NCBI GenBank assembly: GCA_964630785.1
Contig: CAZVZG010000003.1
Location: 1-64,000, forward strand
DNA from: JADLCX01 sp964630785
GTDB lineage: Bacteria > Planctomycetota > Phycisphaerae > Phycisphaerales > UBA1924
Direction: 5' to 3'
DNA length: 64,000 nucleotides
Shown here: positions 51,663 through 60,847 of the stretch, piece after piece
Layout: each line of letters starts with the position of its first letter
Numbering within the stretch: position 1 is the first letter of the stretch
Position numbers and translations under genes: made by a program
Notes under the pieces: model-generated
What the model was told of the DNA's origin: nothing
The model's input: the letters and a program-made list of their open reading frames with translations, nothing else
The model's database searches: none

Positions 51663-53789
51663 CTACTTCTTCGCCTTCTCCTCCTCCTCGCGGATCTCCT
51701 TGATGAGGTTGGCGGGCATGGGGCGGTACTCGAGGAACTCCATCGTGTTGCTGGCCCGGCCCTGCGACATGCCGCGGAGCGACGTGGTGTAGCCGAACAT
51801 CTCCGAGAGGGGCACCTCGCAGGTGACGAGCTTGACCGGGTCGCGGTCCTCGGTGTCGATGATCATGCCGCGGCGCGACATCATGTCGCCGGTGACGTTG
51901 CCGAGGTAGTCGTTGGGGACGGTGACGACGACCTTCATGATCGGCTCGAGCAGCGTGGGGCCGGCCTTGGGCACGGCCTCCTGCAGGGCGATCCGCCCGG
52001 CCTGCTCGAAGGAGAGCTGGTCCGAGTCGACCGCGTGGAACGAGCCGTCGGTGAGCGTGACCTTGATGTTGATGAGCGGGTAGCCGGCGAACACGCCGCT
52101 CTTGGCCGCCTGGCGCACGCCGTACTCGACCGAGGGGATGAACTCCTTGGGGATCGAGCCGCCGACGATCGCGTTCTCGAAGGCGACCTGGTCGGAGAAG
52201 TCCAGCTCCTCCGCCGCGGCCTGCTCGGCGGTGAAGGGCTCGATGTCGATCGTGCAGTCGCCGAACTTGCCGCGCCCGCCGGTCTGCTTCTTGAAGAGGC
52301 CGCGCACGTCGGAGGCCTTCCTGGTGATGGCCTCGCGGTAGGAGACCTTGGGCTTGCCGACGTTGACGTTGATCTTCATGTCGCGGACGAGCTTGTTCTT
52401 GATGATCTCCAGGTGCAGCTCGCCCATGCCCGCGATGATGGTCTGGCCGGTCTCCTCGTTGTAGTTTGAGCGGAAGCTGGGGTCCTCGCGGCGGATGACG
52501 CCCAGGGCGTCGGCGAGCTTGCGCTTGTCGTCCTGGGTCTTGGGCTCGATCGACATCGCGATGACGGGCTCGGGGAAGAACATCCGCTCGAGGATGATCG
52601 GGTTGTCCAGGTCGCAGAGCGTGTCGCCGGTGTAGCTGTCCTTGATGCCGACCACCGCGACGATGTTGCCCGCGGAGACCTCGTCGAGGGGGATGCGGTT
52701 CTGCGCGTGCATCTCGAAGATGCGGCTGGCGTTCTCCTTCTTGCCGTTGCCGGGGTTGAGCACCCGGTCGCCCTTCCTCAGCGTGCCCGAGTAGACGCGC
52801 ATGTAGGTGAGGTCGCCGTGCTGGTCGGAGACGACCTTGAACACCAGCGCCGAGAACGGCGCGGCCGGGTCGTGCGGGCGGCTGAGGGCCTTGTCCTTGT
52901 CCCTGGGGTCGGTGCCCGTGACCTCGGGCTTCTCCGTCGGGGCCGGGAGGTAGTCGCACACCGCGTCGAGCAGCCGCTGGATGCCGATGTTGCGGAGCGC
53001 CGCCCCGCACAGCACCGGGTAGCACCGGCGGTCGATCACGCCCTTGCGCAGGGCCGCCTTGAGCTCGTCGACTGTGATCGACGACTCGTCGGTGAGGTAC
53101 TTGTCCATCAGGTGGTCGTCGAGCTCGGCGATCTTCTCGACCATCTGGTGCCGCCACCTGGCGATGGTCTCCCGCATGTCGGCGGGGACGTCCTTCTCGA
53201 TGACCTTCTCGCCCTTGTCGCCCTCGAAGAAGTACGCGCGCTGCGTCATCAGGTCGACCAGGCCCTTGTGGTCGTGGCCCAGGCCGATGGGGTACTGGAT
53301 CGCGATGCCGTTGGCGCCCAGCCGGCTCTTGATCGTGGCGAAGCTGAAGTCGAAGCTCGCGCCGATCTTGTCCATCTTGTTGACAAAGCACAGACGCGGC
53401 ACCTTGTACCGGTCGGCCTGACGCCAGACCGTCTCGGACTGCGCCTCGACGCCCTCCTTGCCGTCGAACACCGCGACCGCGCCGTCGAGCACGCGGAGCG
53501 ACCGCTCCACCTCGATGGTGAAGTCCACGTGCCCGGGCGTGTCGATCAGGTTGAGCTTGAACTCGCGGCCCTTGTACGTCCACGGGCAGGTCGTTGCGGC
53601 CGACTGGATCGTGATGCCCCGCTCCTGCTCCTCCTGCAGGAAGTCCATCGTGGCCGTGCCCTCGTGCACCTCGCCGAGCTTGTAGTTCTTGCCGGTGTAG
53701 TAGAGGATGCGCTCGGAGACGGTCGTCTTGCCGGCGTCGATGTGGGCGCAGATTCCGAAGTTGCGGATGTGGGAGAGGTCGGCGGGCAT
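51663..53789 (-). CDS. fusA: Translation elongation factor G
   Basis: A 708-aa EF-G that drives ribosomal translocation. The GTPase domain has NFGICAHIDAGKTTVSERIL (P-loop AHIDAGKT), GTATMDFLQEEQERGITIQS, DTPGHVDFTIEVERSLRVLDGA and the NKMD motif (VNKMDKIGASF). Domains II-V follow, with GELHLEIIKNKL and the domain IV loop. It starts at the ATG at 53789 with AAGGACC before it. Unlike in most bacteria it is not beside rpsG; it faces the opposite way. A possible small open frame in its upstream region is noted below. Confidence 0.97.
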   Translation of the reverse strand: MPADLSHIRNFGICAHIDAGKTTVSERILYYTGKNYKLGEVHEGTATMDFLQEEQERGITIQSAATTCPWTYKGREFKLNLIDTPGHVDFTIEVERSLRVLDGAVAVFDGKEGVEAQSETVWRQADRYKVPRLCFVNKMDKIGASFDFSFATIKSRLGANGIAIQYPIGLGHDHKGLVDLMTQRAYFFEGDKGEKVIEKDVPADMRETIARWRHQMVEKIAELDDHLMDKYLTDESSITVDELKAALRKGVIDRRCYPVLCGAALRNIGIQRLLDAVCDYLPAPTEKPEVTGTDPRDKDKALSRPHDPAAPFSALVFKVVSDQHGDLTYMRVYSGTLRKGDRVLNPGNGKKENASRIFEMHAQNRIPLDEVSAGNIVAVVGIKDSYTGDTLCDLDNPIILERMFFPEPVIAMSIEPKTQDDKRKLADALGVIRREDPSFRSNYNEETGQTIIAGMGELHLEIIKNKLVRDMKINVNVGKPKVSYREAITRKASDVRGLFKKQTGGRGKFGDCTIDIEPFTAEQAAAEELDFSDQVAFENAIVGGSIPKEFIPSVEYGVRQAAKSGVFAGYPLINIKVTLTDGSFHAVDSDQLSFEQAGRIALQEAVPKAGPTLLEPIMKVVVTVPNDYLGNVTGDMMSRRGMIIDTEDRDPVKLVTCEVPLSEMFGYTTSLRGMSQGRASNTMEFLEYRPMPANLIKEIREEEEKAKK

Positions 53790-54196
53790 GGTCGGGGTCC
53801 TTGTCTGACTGCTGCGGGATGCTGAGCCGCCCGTGGGCGGCCGGTGGTTCGTGATGTCTTCCGGCCGTCGCCCCTATGGGCGGCGTTGCCGGGTGGGGTC
53901 GGGGGGACGAGTGTTCGCGACGCGGACGCCGTGGCCGCGCATCGTGCGGGCGGTCTTGGGCGTCGATCCTGTGAGCGGGCCGCGAGAGAAGAGGCGCGGA
54001 ATCGACAATCCGGAACGTCGGTCGCTACCAGGTGTCGTCGCTATCGCCGGATTCGTCATCGCCCATGCTGCGGCCCTCGCGGAGCAACGCGGGCTCGAAC
54101 AGCCGTAAGTTGCTGCGAATAAGCGGGTTGCGCACTCGGCCCGGCACCGGGCCGCCGCGCAAGGAACGCGGATTGTTCGCAGATTGACAGGCCCGG
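53790..54196. other. 407-bp spacer between fusA and the O-antigen ligase-like gene
   Basis: Non-coding as far as I can tell. It contains a perfect palindrome GGCCCGG-TG-CCGGGCC (plus strand about 54138-54155) and, on the minus strand, a short frame from a GTG at 54135 to a stop at 54025 (36 codons, RSNLRLFEPALLREGRS then an acidic tail) that might be a small protein. It must carry the fusA promoter. Confidence 0.35.
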
Positions 54197-56662
54197 TCAA
54201 GGACGACCGCTTCCGTCGGTTTTCGGCGGGGATTCACCGCCGGGCGTGGCGAGGCGTTCCATTTCCACCCTGTCCCCGGGCGACAATCCCCGAGTCTCGC
54301 GGTCCAATCGCGTCCATCCGTCCAAATCCAGGGCACGCCGGGCCCAGGTTGCGGCCTCGCGCCCGCGCCCGAGCCGTCGGCTCAGGTCGGCGATCTTGAC
54401 GGCCAAGCTCGGGTTGTACGGGTCGAGCGCGGCCGCGCGGATGAGCAGGTCCACCGCGGTCTCAAGATCGGGCCCTGTCGATGCGCCCGCGATCGTCTCG
54501 TACACGAGCGACTGCGCCCGCATTCGTGAGGGATTGAGCGCGGCCCGCGCGGGATCGGCCGGCGGCACACACCCGGGGATCGCCGCGATCGCCTTTGAGC
54601 GAAGTTGTGCTCTGAGTCCTTCATCCGCGCCGACGGTCTGCAACATCCGCAGGTAGAGCCGACCGGACTCGCGTCCGACCCGCCACTCGTCTGGATACAG
54701 CGATTGAGCCCGATCGAGCAGCTCCGCCGCGGGGGGCAGGAACTTCCGGTCCATGTCGGCCATCGCCTGCTCCCACCCCTCGCGCCCCGGCGCGATCGGG
54801 TGCCCGATGAGTGACTCCACGTCCCGCGTCAAGCGGGCGGGGTCGTCAGGCGGTTCGCCGGGCACGGGCGGAACGCTCAACGCGTGCGAACGCTCGCTGA
54901 TCTCCGCGAGCGGGCGGAGCTCGTTCGCGGCCTTCACGAGATCGACCTGCCAACTCCAGGCCGGGAGGGCGCCGGCGATGACGGTCAGCCCGGAGAGGGC
55001 CGCGCAGATCATCGCCCCCAGGACAGCCGGCAAGGTTCGTCCGGCGGCGCGTTCGGACAGCCCGCCCGATGCCCCCGTCCCGATCGCCGCCAAAAACAGC
55101 CCGCACGCGGCGACGTTGGAGGCGGTCAACTCGACCTGAGCGTGCGCCAGCAGGGCGAGCGCCCCCGCGCAGACGGCGATCCGAACCCAGCGTTCTTCTG
55201 CGGTGACCAGCGCGGCGTGCACGACCACGCAGCCCACGGCCAACCCGATCACACGCAGGAGCGCGGTGTCCGGGGTGATGTAAGGGCTCTCCAACCACGC
55301 CGCCGCGATTGTTGCGGCGGCCAGCGTCAGCATGCCCGCGCGCGTGGCCTGCCGGCGATCATCGGCGGCCACGGGGCTCGGCCGTTCGGTCTCGCTCACC
55401 AGCCCCCGTCCCAGCAGCACCGACGCCGCGATCAGCACGGCCGCCCACGCGAGCCCCGCCACGCCGAGCGTGGTGAGCCAGTCGAGCAGCACCGAATGCG
55501 GGCTGGTGATCTCCTCCGGGTTCAGCGGGTTTTTGGCCGCGAGGTAGGCGAGCTGGTAGCCGTCGGGGCCGACGCCCCTCCACGGGTGCGAGACCAAGAT
55601 TCGCGCAGAGGCCTGCATGTAGAACCAGCGGAAGAGGATGCTCAACTCGCCGAGGCGTTCACCGATGAGACCCCGCAAGGCCACGGCGCCGAGCACGCCG
55701 AAAATGCACACCGGCCCGATGAGCGAGCCGATCCGCCGAACGAGCTTCACGCGATCCGCCGCGTGGCCGAGCACGACCAAACTCAGCCCGAGCGCCGCCG
55801 TCACGTAGCCGCCCTTGGAATCAGCGAAGTAGACCGTGGCCCCGGCGCCGACCAGCGCCGCCAGCGCTCCCGCCAGTTGCACACCCGAAGATCGCTTCTG
55901 CTCTCTGCGCCGGAGCAGCGCCCAGACCCACGCCGCAGCGGCCGCGAGCGCGAACGCGCCGAACGACGCGGTGACATTGGAAAGCCCGAACCAGCCGGTG
56001 GCCTCGGGCTGGCTCATGCGTCGGATGTACGCCCGGGCCATGGGCGAGTCTTCAGTCCAGCCGCGCGAGGCCAGCCAACGTGCCTGGTCAGCGTTGAAAG
56101 CGGCCACCGTGACCGGGTGCTCGATGAACACCTGCTGGGCCCCGCGCAGGCCGAGGACGACTACGAACGCCAGCAGCACCCCCAGCACCGCGCGGCGGAC
56201 GCGCGGCTCGCGTGCCGCGTGAACAATCGCCACGAGCGACCACACCGCGCCCGCCCAAGCGATGCCGATCCGCTGGTTCCCGAGTGTGCCGTGCGCCGCG
56301 GCCGAGCCGATCGCCTGCCACCACCACCCGTGCAGCACGATCACCGCGCTTCCGGCCGCCGCTCCGAGAATCCACAGCGGCCCCACGCGCCGGCCGGACA
56401 TCGCCTCCGAAACGAGAAGTAGAGCGGCCCCGAGCAGCGTGATCGCGTCAACGAGCATCGATCCGGCGGGCCCCATCGCCGGCGTCGAAAGCGAAAAAAA
56501 GGTCGGGTCGAGTTCCCACCCCGGCAGCGTGGTCGTGGGCGTCATGGCACGGGTGAGCATGGGCGCCAGCACGAGCACGAGGCCGAACCAGCGGCAGAAC
56601 GCGGCCTGGGCTCCGCCGTCTCGCGGCGCAGAAAATGAAGCCGTGGAGGAGTGAGTGTTCAC
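54197..56662 (-). CDS. O-antigen ligase/polymerase-like membrane protein with TPR-like C-terminus
   Basis: An 821-aa protein from a GTG at 56662 that overlaps the preceding glycosyltransferase stop by 4 nt. It has about 12 membrane spans and the Wzy_C-type periplasmic segment SPHSVLLDWLTTLGVAGLAW, with SHPWRGVGPDGYQLAYLA just before it. The last 200 residues are soluble and helical, with repeats such as LLDRAQSLYPDEWRVGRES and LLIRAAALDPYNPSLAVKIA that read as TPR units. The protein should join or polymerise surface sugars made on the lipid carrier by the upstream enzyme. Its sugar is unknown. Confidence 0.82.
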   Translation of the reverse strand: MNTHSSTASFSAPRDGGAQAAFCRWFGLVLVLAPMLTRAMTPTTTLPGWELDPTFFSLSTPAMGPAGSMLVDAITLLGAALLLVSEAMSGRRVGPLWILGAAAGSAVIVLHGWWWQAIGSAAAHGTLGNQRIGIAWAGAVWSLVAIVHAAREPRVRRAVLGVLLAFVVVLGLRGAQQVFIEHPVTVAAFNADQARWLASRGWTEDSPMARAYIRRMSQPEATGWFGLSNVTASFGAFALAAAAAWVWALLRRREQKRSSGVQLAGALAALVGAGATVYFADSKGGYVTAALGLSLVVLGHAADRVKLVRRIGSLIGPVCIFGVLGAVALRGLIGERLGELSILFRWFYMQASARILVSHPWRGVGPDGYQLAYLAAKNPLNPEEITSPHSVLLDWLTTLGVAGLAWAAVLIAASVLLGRGLVSETERPSPVAADDRRQATRAGMLTLAAATIAAAWLESPYITPDTALLRVIGLAVGCVVVHAALVTAEERWVRIAVCAGALALLAHAQVELTASNVAACGLFLAAIGTGASGGLSERAAGRTLPAVLGAMICAALSGLTVIAGALPAWSWQVDLVKAANELRPLAEISERSHALSVPPVPGEPPDDPARLTRDVESLIGHPIAPGREGWEQAMADMDRKFLPPAAELLDRAQSLYPDEWRVGRESGRLYLRMLQTVGADEGLRAQLRSKAIAAIPGCVPPADPARAALNPSRMRAQSLVYETIAGASTGPDLETAVDLLIRAAALDPYNPSLAVKIADLSRRLGRGREAATWARRALDLDGWTRLDRETRGLSPGDRVEMERLATPGGESPPKTDGSGRP

Positions 56663-57852
56663 GGGGTCCTCGCCCACTCGTAGCCCGCCAGCACACCGAG
56701 GATGAGCAGCGTCTGCACGCCCACGAGCACGCCCTGCCACGGCTCCAGCCGCGGCAGAGCGATGCCCCCGATCGCGGTCGCGGCCGCGCACCCGTAGATG
56801 ACCAGCACGGCCGCGCGGCTGCTCAGCCCGTGGCCGACGAGCCTGTGCGAGAAGTGCTGCAGGTCGCCGACGAGCGGCGACTTGCCCTGAGAGAGGCGGA
56901 TCACCGACACCGAGCACAGGTCGTAGAGCGGCACGGCCAGGATCACCAGCGGCGTGAGCAGCACGTGCCAGCCCCGGAGCGTCGCCGGGGCCGCAGGATC
57001 GTCCGCGATTCCAAGCGCTTGCGGCACGTAGGTCAGCCGCACCGAGAGCAGCGCGATCAGGAACCCGACCACGAGGCTGCCCCCGTCGCCCATGAACACG
57101 CTCGCCCCGCCCTTGGGCTCGTCGGGTTGCCGCTGATTCGCGCCCGCGCGAGATCGCCACGGAAAGTTGAACACGAGAAACCCCAGCACCGAGCCCACCA
57201 GCAGCGCGAGCACTGCCGCGATGAACCACTGCGGCGGCGCGGCGACCAGCGACGTGACGAGGAACGCCGCGGCGCAGATGGCCGCCACGCCCCCCGCGAG
57301 CCCGTCCATGTTGTCGAGGAAGTTGAACGCGTTGGTCACCGCGACGATCCAGGTCACGGTGATCGCGACGGACAACCACGGCCCGCCCACGCGCCCGTCC
57401 AACAGTGTGAGCAGGCGCGAGTCTGTGCCGACGACGGCGCCCGCCGAGACGAGCAGCATCAACGCGAGCTTGATCCCCGGCCCGAGCGGCCGGCGGTCGT
57501 CGATCAGTCCGAGCGCGTGCAGCAGCGTGAACGCGATCAGCACGATTCCGGCGTGCCCCATCATCTGCCGCAGGCCGTCGAGGTGAGGGGCCAGTTCGGG
57601 CACGCGGGCGACGATCGGGCCAACCGCGTCAAACCGGACGACCGCCAGGCCCGCGATCATGGGCAACGCCACTCCGGCGTAGATGCCGATGCCGCCCGTG
57701 TTGGGCACGCGCCGGGCCGGCGCCTTGACCTGCCCCGCGACGCCCGCGCCGTCGAGCGCGTTCAACCGACGCCCCAGCGCGCGCGCCAGCCACGTCGCGG
57801 GCACGGCGACGGCGAACGCCACGAGGATGAGCGACAAGCAAAGGCCGGTCAT
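56659..57852 (-). CDS. WecA/MraY-family phospho-sugar transferase
   Basis: A 397-aa integral membrane enzyme with about ten spans. Catalytic motifs of the polyprenyl-phosphate N-acetylhexosamine-1-phosphate transferase family are present: LGLIDDRRPLGPGIK (DD), NAFNFLDNMDGLAGG (NxxNxxDGxDGL-like) and FMGDGGSLVVGFL, with HFSHRLVGHGLS as the HxxH-like C-terminal motif. It links a sugar phosphate to undecaprenyl phosphate, the first step of a surface polysaccharide. It overlaps the ligase-like gene by 4 nt, so the two form a pair. Confidence 0.9.
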   Translation of the reverse strand: MTGLCLSLILVAFAVAVPATWLARALGRRLNALDGAGVAGQVKAPARRVPNTGGIGIYAGVALPMIAGLAVVRFDAVGPIVARVPELAPHLDGLRQMMGHAGIVLIAFTLLHALGLIDDRRPLGPGIKLALMLLVSAGAVVGTDSRLLTLLDGRVGGPWLSVAITVTWIVAVTNAFNFLDNMDGLAGGVAAICAAAFLVTSLVAAPPQWFIAAVLALLVGSVLGFLVFNFPWRSRAGANQRQPDEPKGGASVFMGDGGSLVVGFLIALLSVRLTYVPQALGIADDPAAPATLRGWHVLLTPLVILAVPLYDLCSVSVIRLSQGKSPLVGDLQHFSHRLVGHGLSSRAAVLVIYGCAAATAIGGIALPRLEPWQGVLVGVQTLLILGVLAGYEWARTP

Positions 57853-57918
57853 AGGCGGGGTAGTAAAGCAGCAACGCGCCCAAACCGCAAAGCGGCGCCT
57901 CCCCGCGGCCGACGTGTT

Positions 57919-58842
57919 CTACACCCCCGGGCTGGTGATCGGCGTGCCGCACTCGGGGCAATGGTCCGTGCGGTCGGCGATCTCGGAGAGGTCGTACCCG
58001 CACTTGGAGCAGTGCAGCAGGATGGCCCCCTTCCCGGCCGAGCGCTTCGACGCGCGCCGGCCGCGCCCCGCGGGCGCGGGCCGCAATCCGTGCCGGGACT
58101 CTCCGCTTCCCGAGCGGACCCGGCCCAGCACGGCCGCGACCGTCCACATCACGACGAACCCGCCGAGCACAATGCCCGCCATGATGAAGACCCGGTCCGG
58201 CCACGGGCCGAGCTTGTCCACCAGCGTCGGCGTCGCGCGCAACTGGTTGCCGATGAACCCGTAGTTGCTGTCGAGCGCGTGGTTCACACCGATCATCGCC
58301 AGCGCGTACACGATCGTCGCGGCCACCGCCATCAGCAGGTCGCGGAGCGCGGGACGGTAGCGGCGGACGGCCAGGTCGTACACCGCCGTGCCCACGATCG
58401 CCAGGTGGACCAGCCAGAACAGGTAATACTTCTCGTGCGCCGGCCCCTCCTCCAGCGTCGGCGTGATCCACGCCTGCGTCGAGAGCCCGATCCCCCAGAA
58501 GAACGACACCGCCCGCGGAAGCCGCCAGTGCGTGAGGAACACCAGCGGCGCGTTGAGGCACGCCAGGTCGCACAGCTGGAGCGGCAGCGACTCCCTGAGG
58601 TCGAACTGCCCCGGCAGGTTCCAGTAGACCAGCGACCACACGTTGACGCACACGGCGAACCCGCCCCAGGCGTCGGCCAGGCGGGCCTCGGCGTCGAGCC
58701 GTTGGCGGGCCAGCAGCCGCCGCCCGAGCCAGCACGCGCCGATCATCAGCGTCAGCGTCCACGCCGCGCTGGCCAGGTGCATCCAGGTGAACGGGTGGAA
58801 CACGACGGCCCACTGGGGCAGCTCGGCCGGGGAAGGGCTCAT
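57919..58842 (-). CDS. TIGR02206/YwaF-like membrane protein with zinc ribbon
   Basis: A 307-aa protein from the ATG at 58842. About six spans include MHLASAAWTLTLMIGACWLG and VFIMAGIVLGGFVVMWTVAAV; the part LQLCDLACLNAPLVFLTH and the region AHEKYYLFWLVHLAIVGTAV match the YwaF/TMEM164 family. The C-terminus carries a zinc ribbon, CSKCGYDLSEIADRTDHCPECG, slightly longer as a motif but with the pairs CSKC and CPEC clear. Such tails are frequent in planctomycetes. The function is unknown. The gene is 66 nt from the glycosyltransferase and on the same strand. Confidence 0.78.
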   Translation of the reverse strand: MSPSPAELPQWAVVFHPFTWMHLASAAWTLTLMIGACWLGRRLLARQRLDAEARLADAWGGFAVCVNVWSLVYWNLPGQFDLRESLPLQLCDLACLNAPLVFLTHWRLPRAVSFFWGIGLSTQAWITPTLEEGPAHEKYYLFWLVHLAIVGTAVYDLAVRRYRPALRDLLMAVAATIVYALAMIGVNHALDSNYGFIGNQLRATPTLVDKLGPWPDRVFIMAGIVLGGFVVMWTVAAVLGRVRSGSGESRHGLRPAPAGRGRRASKRSAGKGAILLHCSKCGYDLSEIADRTDHCPECGTPITSPGV

Positions 58843-58917
58843 GGGCCGAGGATATCGGCGACTCGCGGCGTGCAACGCCACTCCCGATGCGGCGGGCCGC
58901 GCCGCCGAATCTCCTAT

Positions 58918-60243
58918 TCAGCCCCGCGCCGGCCCGCGGTTCTCGTGGCGCAGCTGGCCGCACGCGGCCGAGATGTCGCGCCCGCGGCTGGCCCGGATGT
59001 GCGCGTTCACGCCGGACTCTCTCAGCACCCGCTGGAACGCCCGCACGCCCTCGTCGTCGGGCCGGGCGAAGGGCATCCCTTTCACCTCGTTGTAGCGGAT
59101 GAGGTTCACGTTGGCGCGCAGGGTCTTGGCGACGCCCGCGAGCTCGCGAGCGTCCGCGGGCCGGTCGTTGACGCCGCCGAGCAGGATGTATTCGAGCGTG
59201 ATCTCGCGGCCGGTCTTGTCGAACCACTTCCGGCAGGCCGCGAGCAGCTCGGGGATCGACGTGTGCTCGGCCCAGGGGATCAGCTCACGCCGCAGCGCGT
59301 CGTTGGGCGCGTGCAGGCTCAGCGCGAGCGTCACGGGCAGGTCGAGCTCGTCGGCGAGCCGCTCGATCGCTTTGGGCAGCCCGACGGTCGAGATCGTGAT
59401 CTTGCGGGCCGAGATCCCCATGCCGTGCGGCGGGGGCGCGGCCAGCGTGCGGACCGCCCGCGTCACGGCCGCGAAGTTGCTCAGCGGCTCGCCCATGCCC
59501 ATGAACACGACGTTGCTGATCCGCCCGACGCCCGGCAGTTGTTGCAGCGCCCACACCTGCTCGACGATCCGGCCCGCGGACAGGTTGCCCTCGAGCCCGC
59601 CGATGCCCGAGGCGCAGAACCTGCACCCGACCGGGCAGCCGACCTGCGAGGAGATGCACGCGGTCCGCCGCTCCTTCACGTCCTCGGGCGGCGGCTTGCC
59701 CATCGCGGCGAAGACCTCCTCGCCGTAGGGGATCATGACGCACTCGGTCTCGGGGGGGCGCGCGCCCGCGGGGGCGCTGTTTCCGTTGAGGATGGGGAGG
59801 GTTGGGGCTGAGTGAGCAGTGATGAGTGATGAGTGAGGAGTGGGGAGCGTGGGGTTGGAAGCGGACGCGGCCCCGCTCTCTCGATCCGTGATCCGCGATC
59901 CCAAATCCGCGATCGCCCCTCCCCCATCCGCCATCCGCCATCCGCTATCCGCCATCCCCTCCTCCCACCCGATGAGCAGTTTCTGCGTCCCGTCGCTGGC
60001 CTTCTGGTGGGCCGCGACGGTGCCGGAGCGGAAGACGATGCCGCGCTCGGGGTCGCCCAGCAGGTCCCGGTCGCGGGCCGAGAGGTTGGTCATCGACGCG
60101 GGTTCGATCACGCCCTTGCCGTAGACCCATTCGTGGATCTGACCGGCCCGATAGCCCGGCATCCCCACCGATTCGCACCACGCCCGCAGGTCCGCGGCCG
60201 TGAGATCAAAGATGTGCCGGGCCGGATGTCGCAAAGCCTCCAA
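58918..60243 (-). CDS. rlmN: 23S rRNA/tRNA adenine-C2 methyltransferase RlmN with repeat-derived insert
   Basis: A radical-SAM enzyme that methylates A2503 of 23S rRNA. It has TACISSQVGCPVGCRFCASG with the CxxxCxxC cluster and the first Cys of the catalytic pair, then NVVFMGMGEPLSNF, SLHAPNDALRRELIPW, and the C-terminal SAACGQLRHE with the second Cys. The open frame runs back to 60855, but the first 200 codons are translated tandem repeat. I placed the start at a TTG (60243), just after a non-coding hairpin, which gives 441 aa. About 70 residues (coded around 59735-59960) are an extra low-complexity insert before ETECVMIPYG; without it the length is normal. Confidence 0.88.
   Translation of the reverse strand: MEALRHPARHIFDLTAADLRAWCESVGMPGYRAGQIHEWVYGKGVIEPASMTNLSARDRDLLGDPERGIVFRSGTVAAHQKASDGTQKLLIGWEEGMADSGWRMADGGGAIADLGSRITDRESGAASASNPTLPTPHSSLITAHSAPTLPILNGNSAPAGARPPETECVMIPYGEEVFAAMGKPPPEDVKERRTACISSQVGCPVGCRFCASGIGGLEGNLSAGRIVEQVWALQQLPGVGRISNVVFMGMGEPLSNFAAVTRAVRTLAAPPPHGMGISARKITISTVGLPKAIERLADELDLPVTLALSLHAPNDALRRELIPWAEHTSIPELLAACRKWFDKTGREITLEYILLGGVNDRPADARELAGVAKTLRANVNLIRYNEVKGMPFARPDDEGVRAFQRVLRESGVNAHIRASRGRDISAACGQLRHENRGPARG
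59812..59962. repeat. Simple repeats inserted in rlmN
   Basis: Two short tandem arrays: GTGATGAGTGAT-like units (59812-59846) and ATCCGCCATCCGC/ATCCGCGATC-like units (59883-59962). They encode the extra residues found in RlmN and are in frame. The same ATCCGCGATC words recur at 60283-60320 and 60768-60828. Confidence 0.6.
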
Positions 60244-60252
60244 CGCTAGGAG

Positions 60253-60272
60253 CCGATCGCGCAAGCGATCGG
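60253..60272. repeat. GCAA-loop palindrome upstream of rlmN
   Basis: CCGATCGC-GCAA-GCGATCGG, an 8-bp perfect stem with the same loop as the hairpins at 44515, 49228 and 49323. It ends 10 nt upstream of the TTG proposed as the rlmN start. Confidence 0.6.
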
Positions 60273-60339
60273 GCTGACCAATCGCGGATCGCGGATTTCG
60301 GATCGCGGATCGGGAGGGCTTCCCGGTCCGCGGTCGGCC

Positions 60340-60585
60340 TTGGGCCGGCCGCACGGGCCGCGCGACCGGGCGGATAGGTTGGTCGGGCGGCCGGAGGGCT
60401 CGGCCGGGCGCGCGGACGGCCCGGACGGTCGTCCGCGTGACCGGGCCGGTCGTTCGGGTGGACCGCCCGGTCGGCCGGGTGGACCGTCCGGTCGTCCGGA
60501 TGACTTGGCCGGTCGTCCGGGCGGCCCGTCCGGTCGTCCGATTGGTTGGGCCGGTCGGCCGCGCGGCCCGGCCGGTCACGGCCCG
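60340..60585. repeat. 21-bp tandem repeat array
   Basis: Seven clear 21-bp units (60427-60573), each opening GGTCG(T/G)(C/T)CG, and two or more weaker units on the left. The period is a multiple of 3, so all frames stay open; on the minus strand it reads as seven-residue units such as TTGRAAR and TTGRSTR. It lies in the divergent spacer of rlmN and the OPT transporter gene. No spacers separate the units. Confidence 0.85.
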
Positions 60586-60764
60586 GCGCGCCGAGAGGGC
60601 ATGGTTCGTGTCCGCGGGCCCGGCCGCGGGCGCAAGGACTGCGCGGCGGGCGCCCGCCCCGGCGGGGCGGGTTCGCGGGTCGGAGGGAATGTCGGTATCC
60701 TGCCCGCCCGACCCCTCAGCCCCGCAAATCCCGGCAGACCCCCGCATGGCCGACCCCCACCCCC

Positions 60765-60830
60765 CGTCCGATCCGCGGTTCCCCTCCCCCGATCCGCGAT
60801 CCGAAATCCGCGATCCGCGATTTCCCCAAG
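60765..60830. repeat. ATCCGCGATC-type simple repeat before the OPT gene
   Basis: Degenerate units of GATCCGCGATCC type, just upstream of the ATG at 60848. Kin to the arrays at 59883-59962 and 60283-60320. Confidence 0.55.
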
Positions 60831-60847
60831 ACCTTTCGCTGCCCAAC

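Noticed and set aside
53833..54122. Plus-strand frames between fusA and the ligase-like gene
   Set aside because: Low-complexity Arg/Gly-rich translations with no start signal or motif.
56635..59811. 1058-aa open frame on the plus strand
   Set aside because: Runs antisense through the glycosyltransferase, membrane protein and rlmN genes; it is a GC-rich shadow.
60340..60585. CRISPR-like array
   Set aside because: Units are contiguous with period 21 and drift in sequence; there are no unique spacers and no cas genes.
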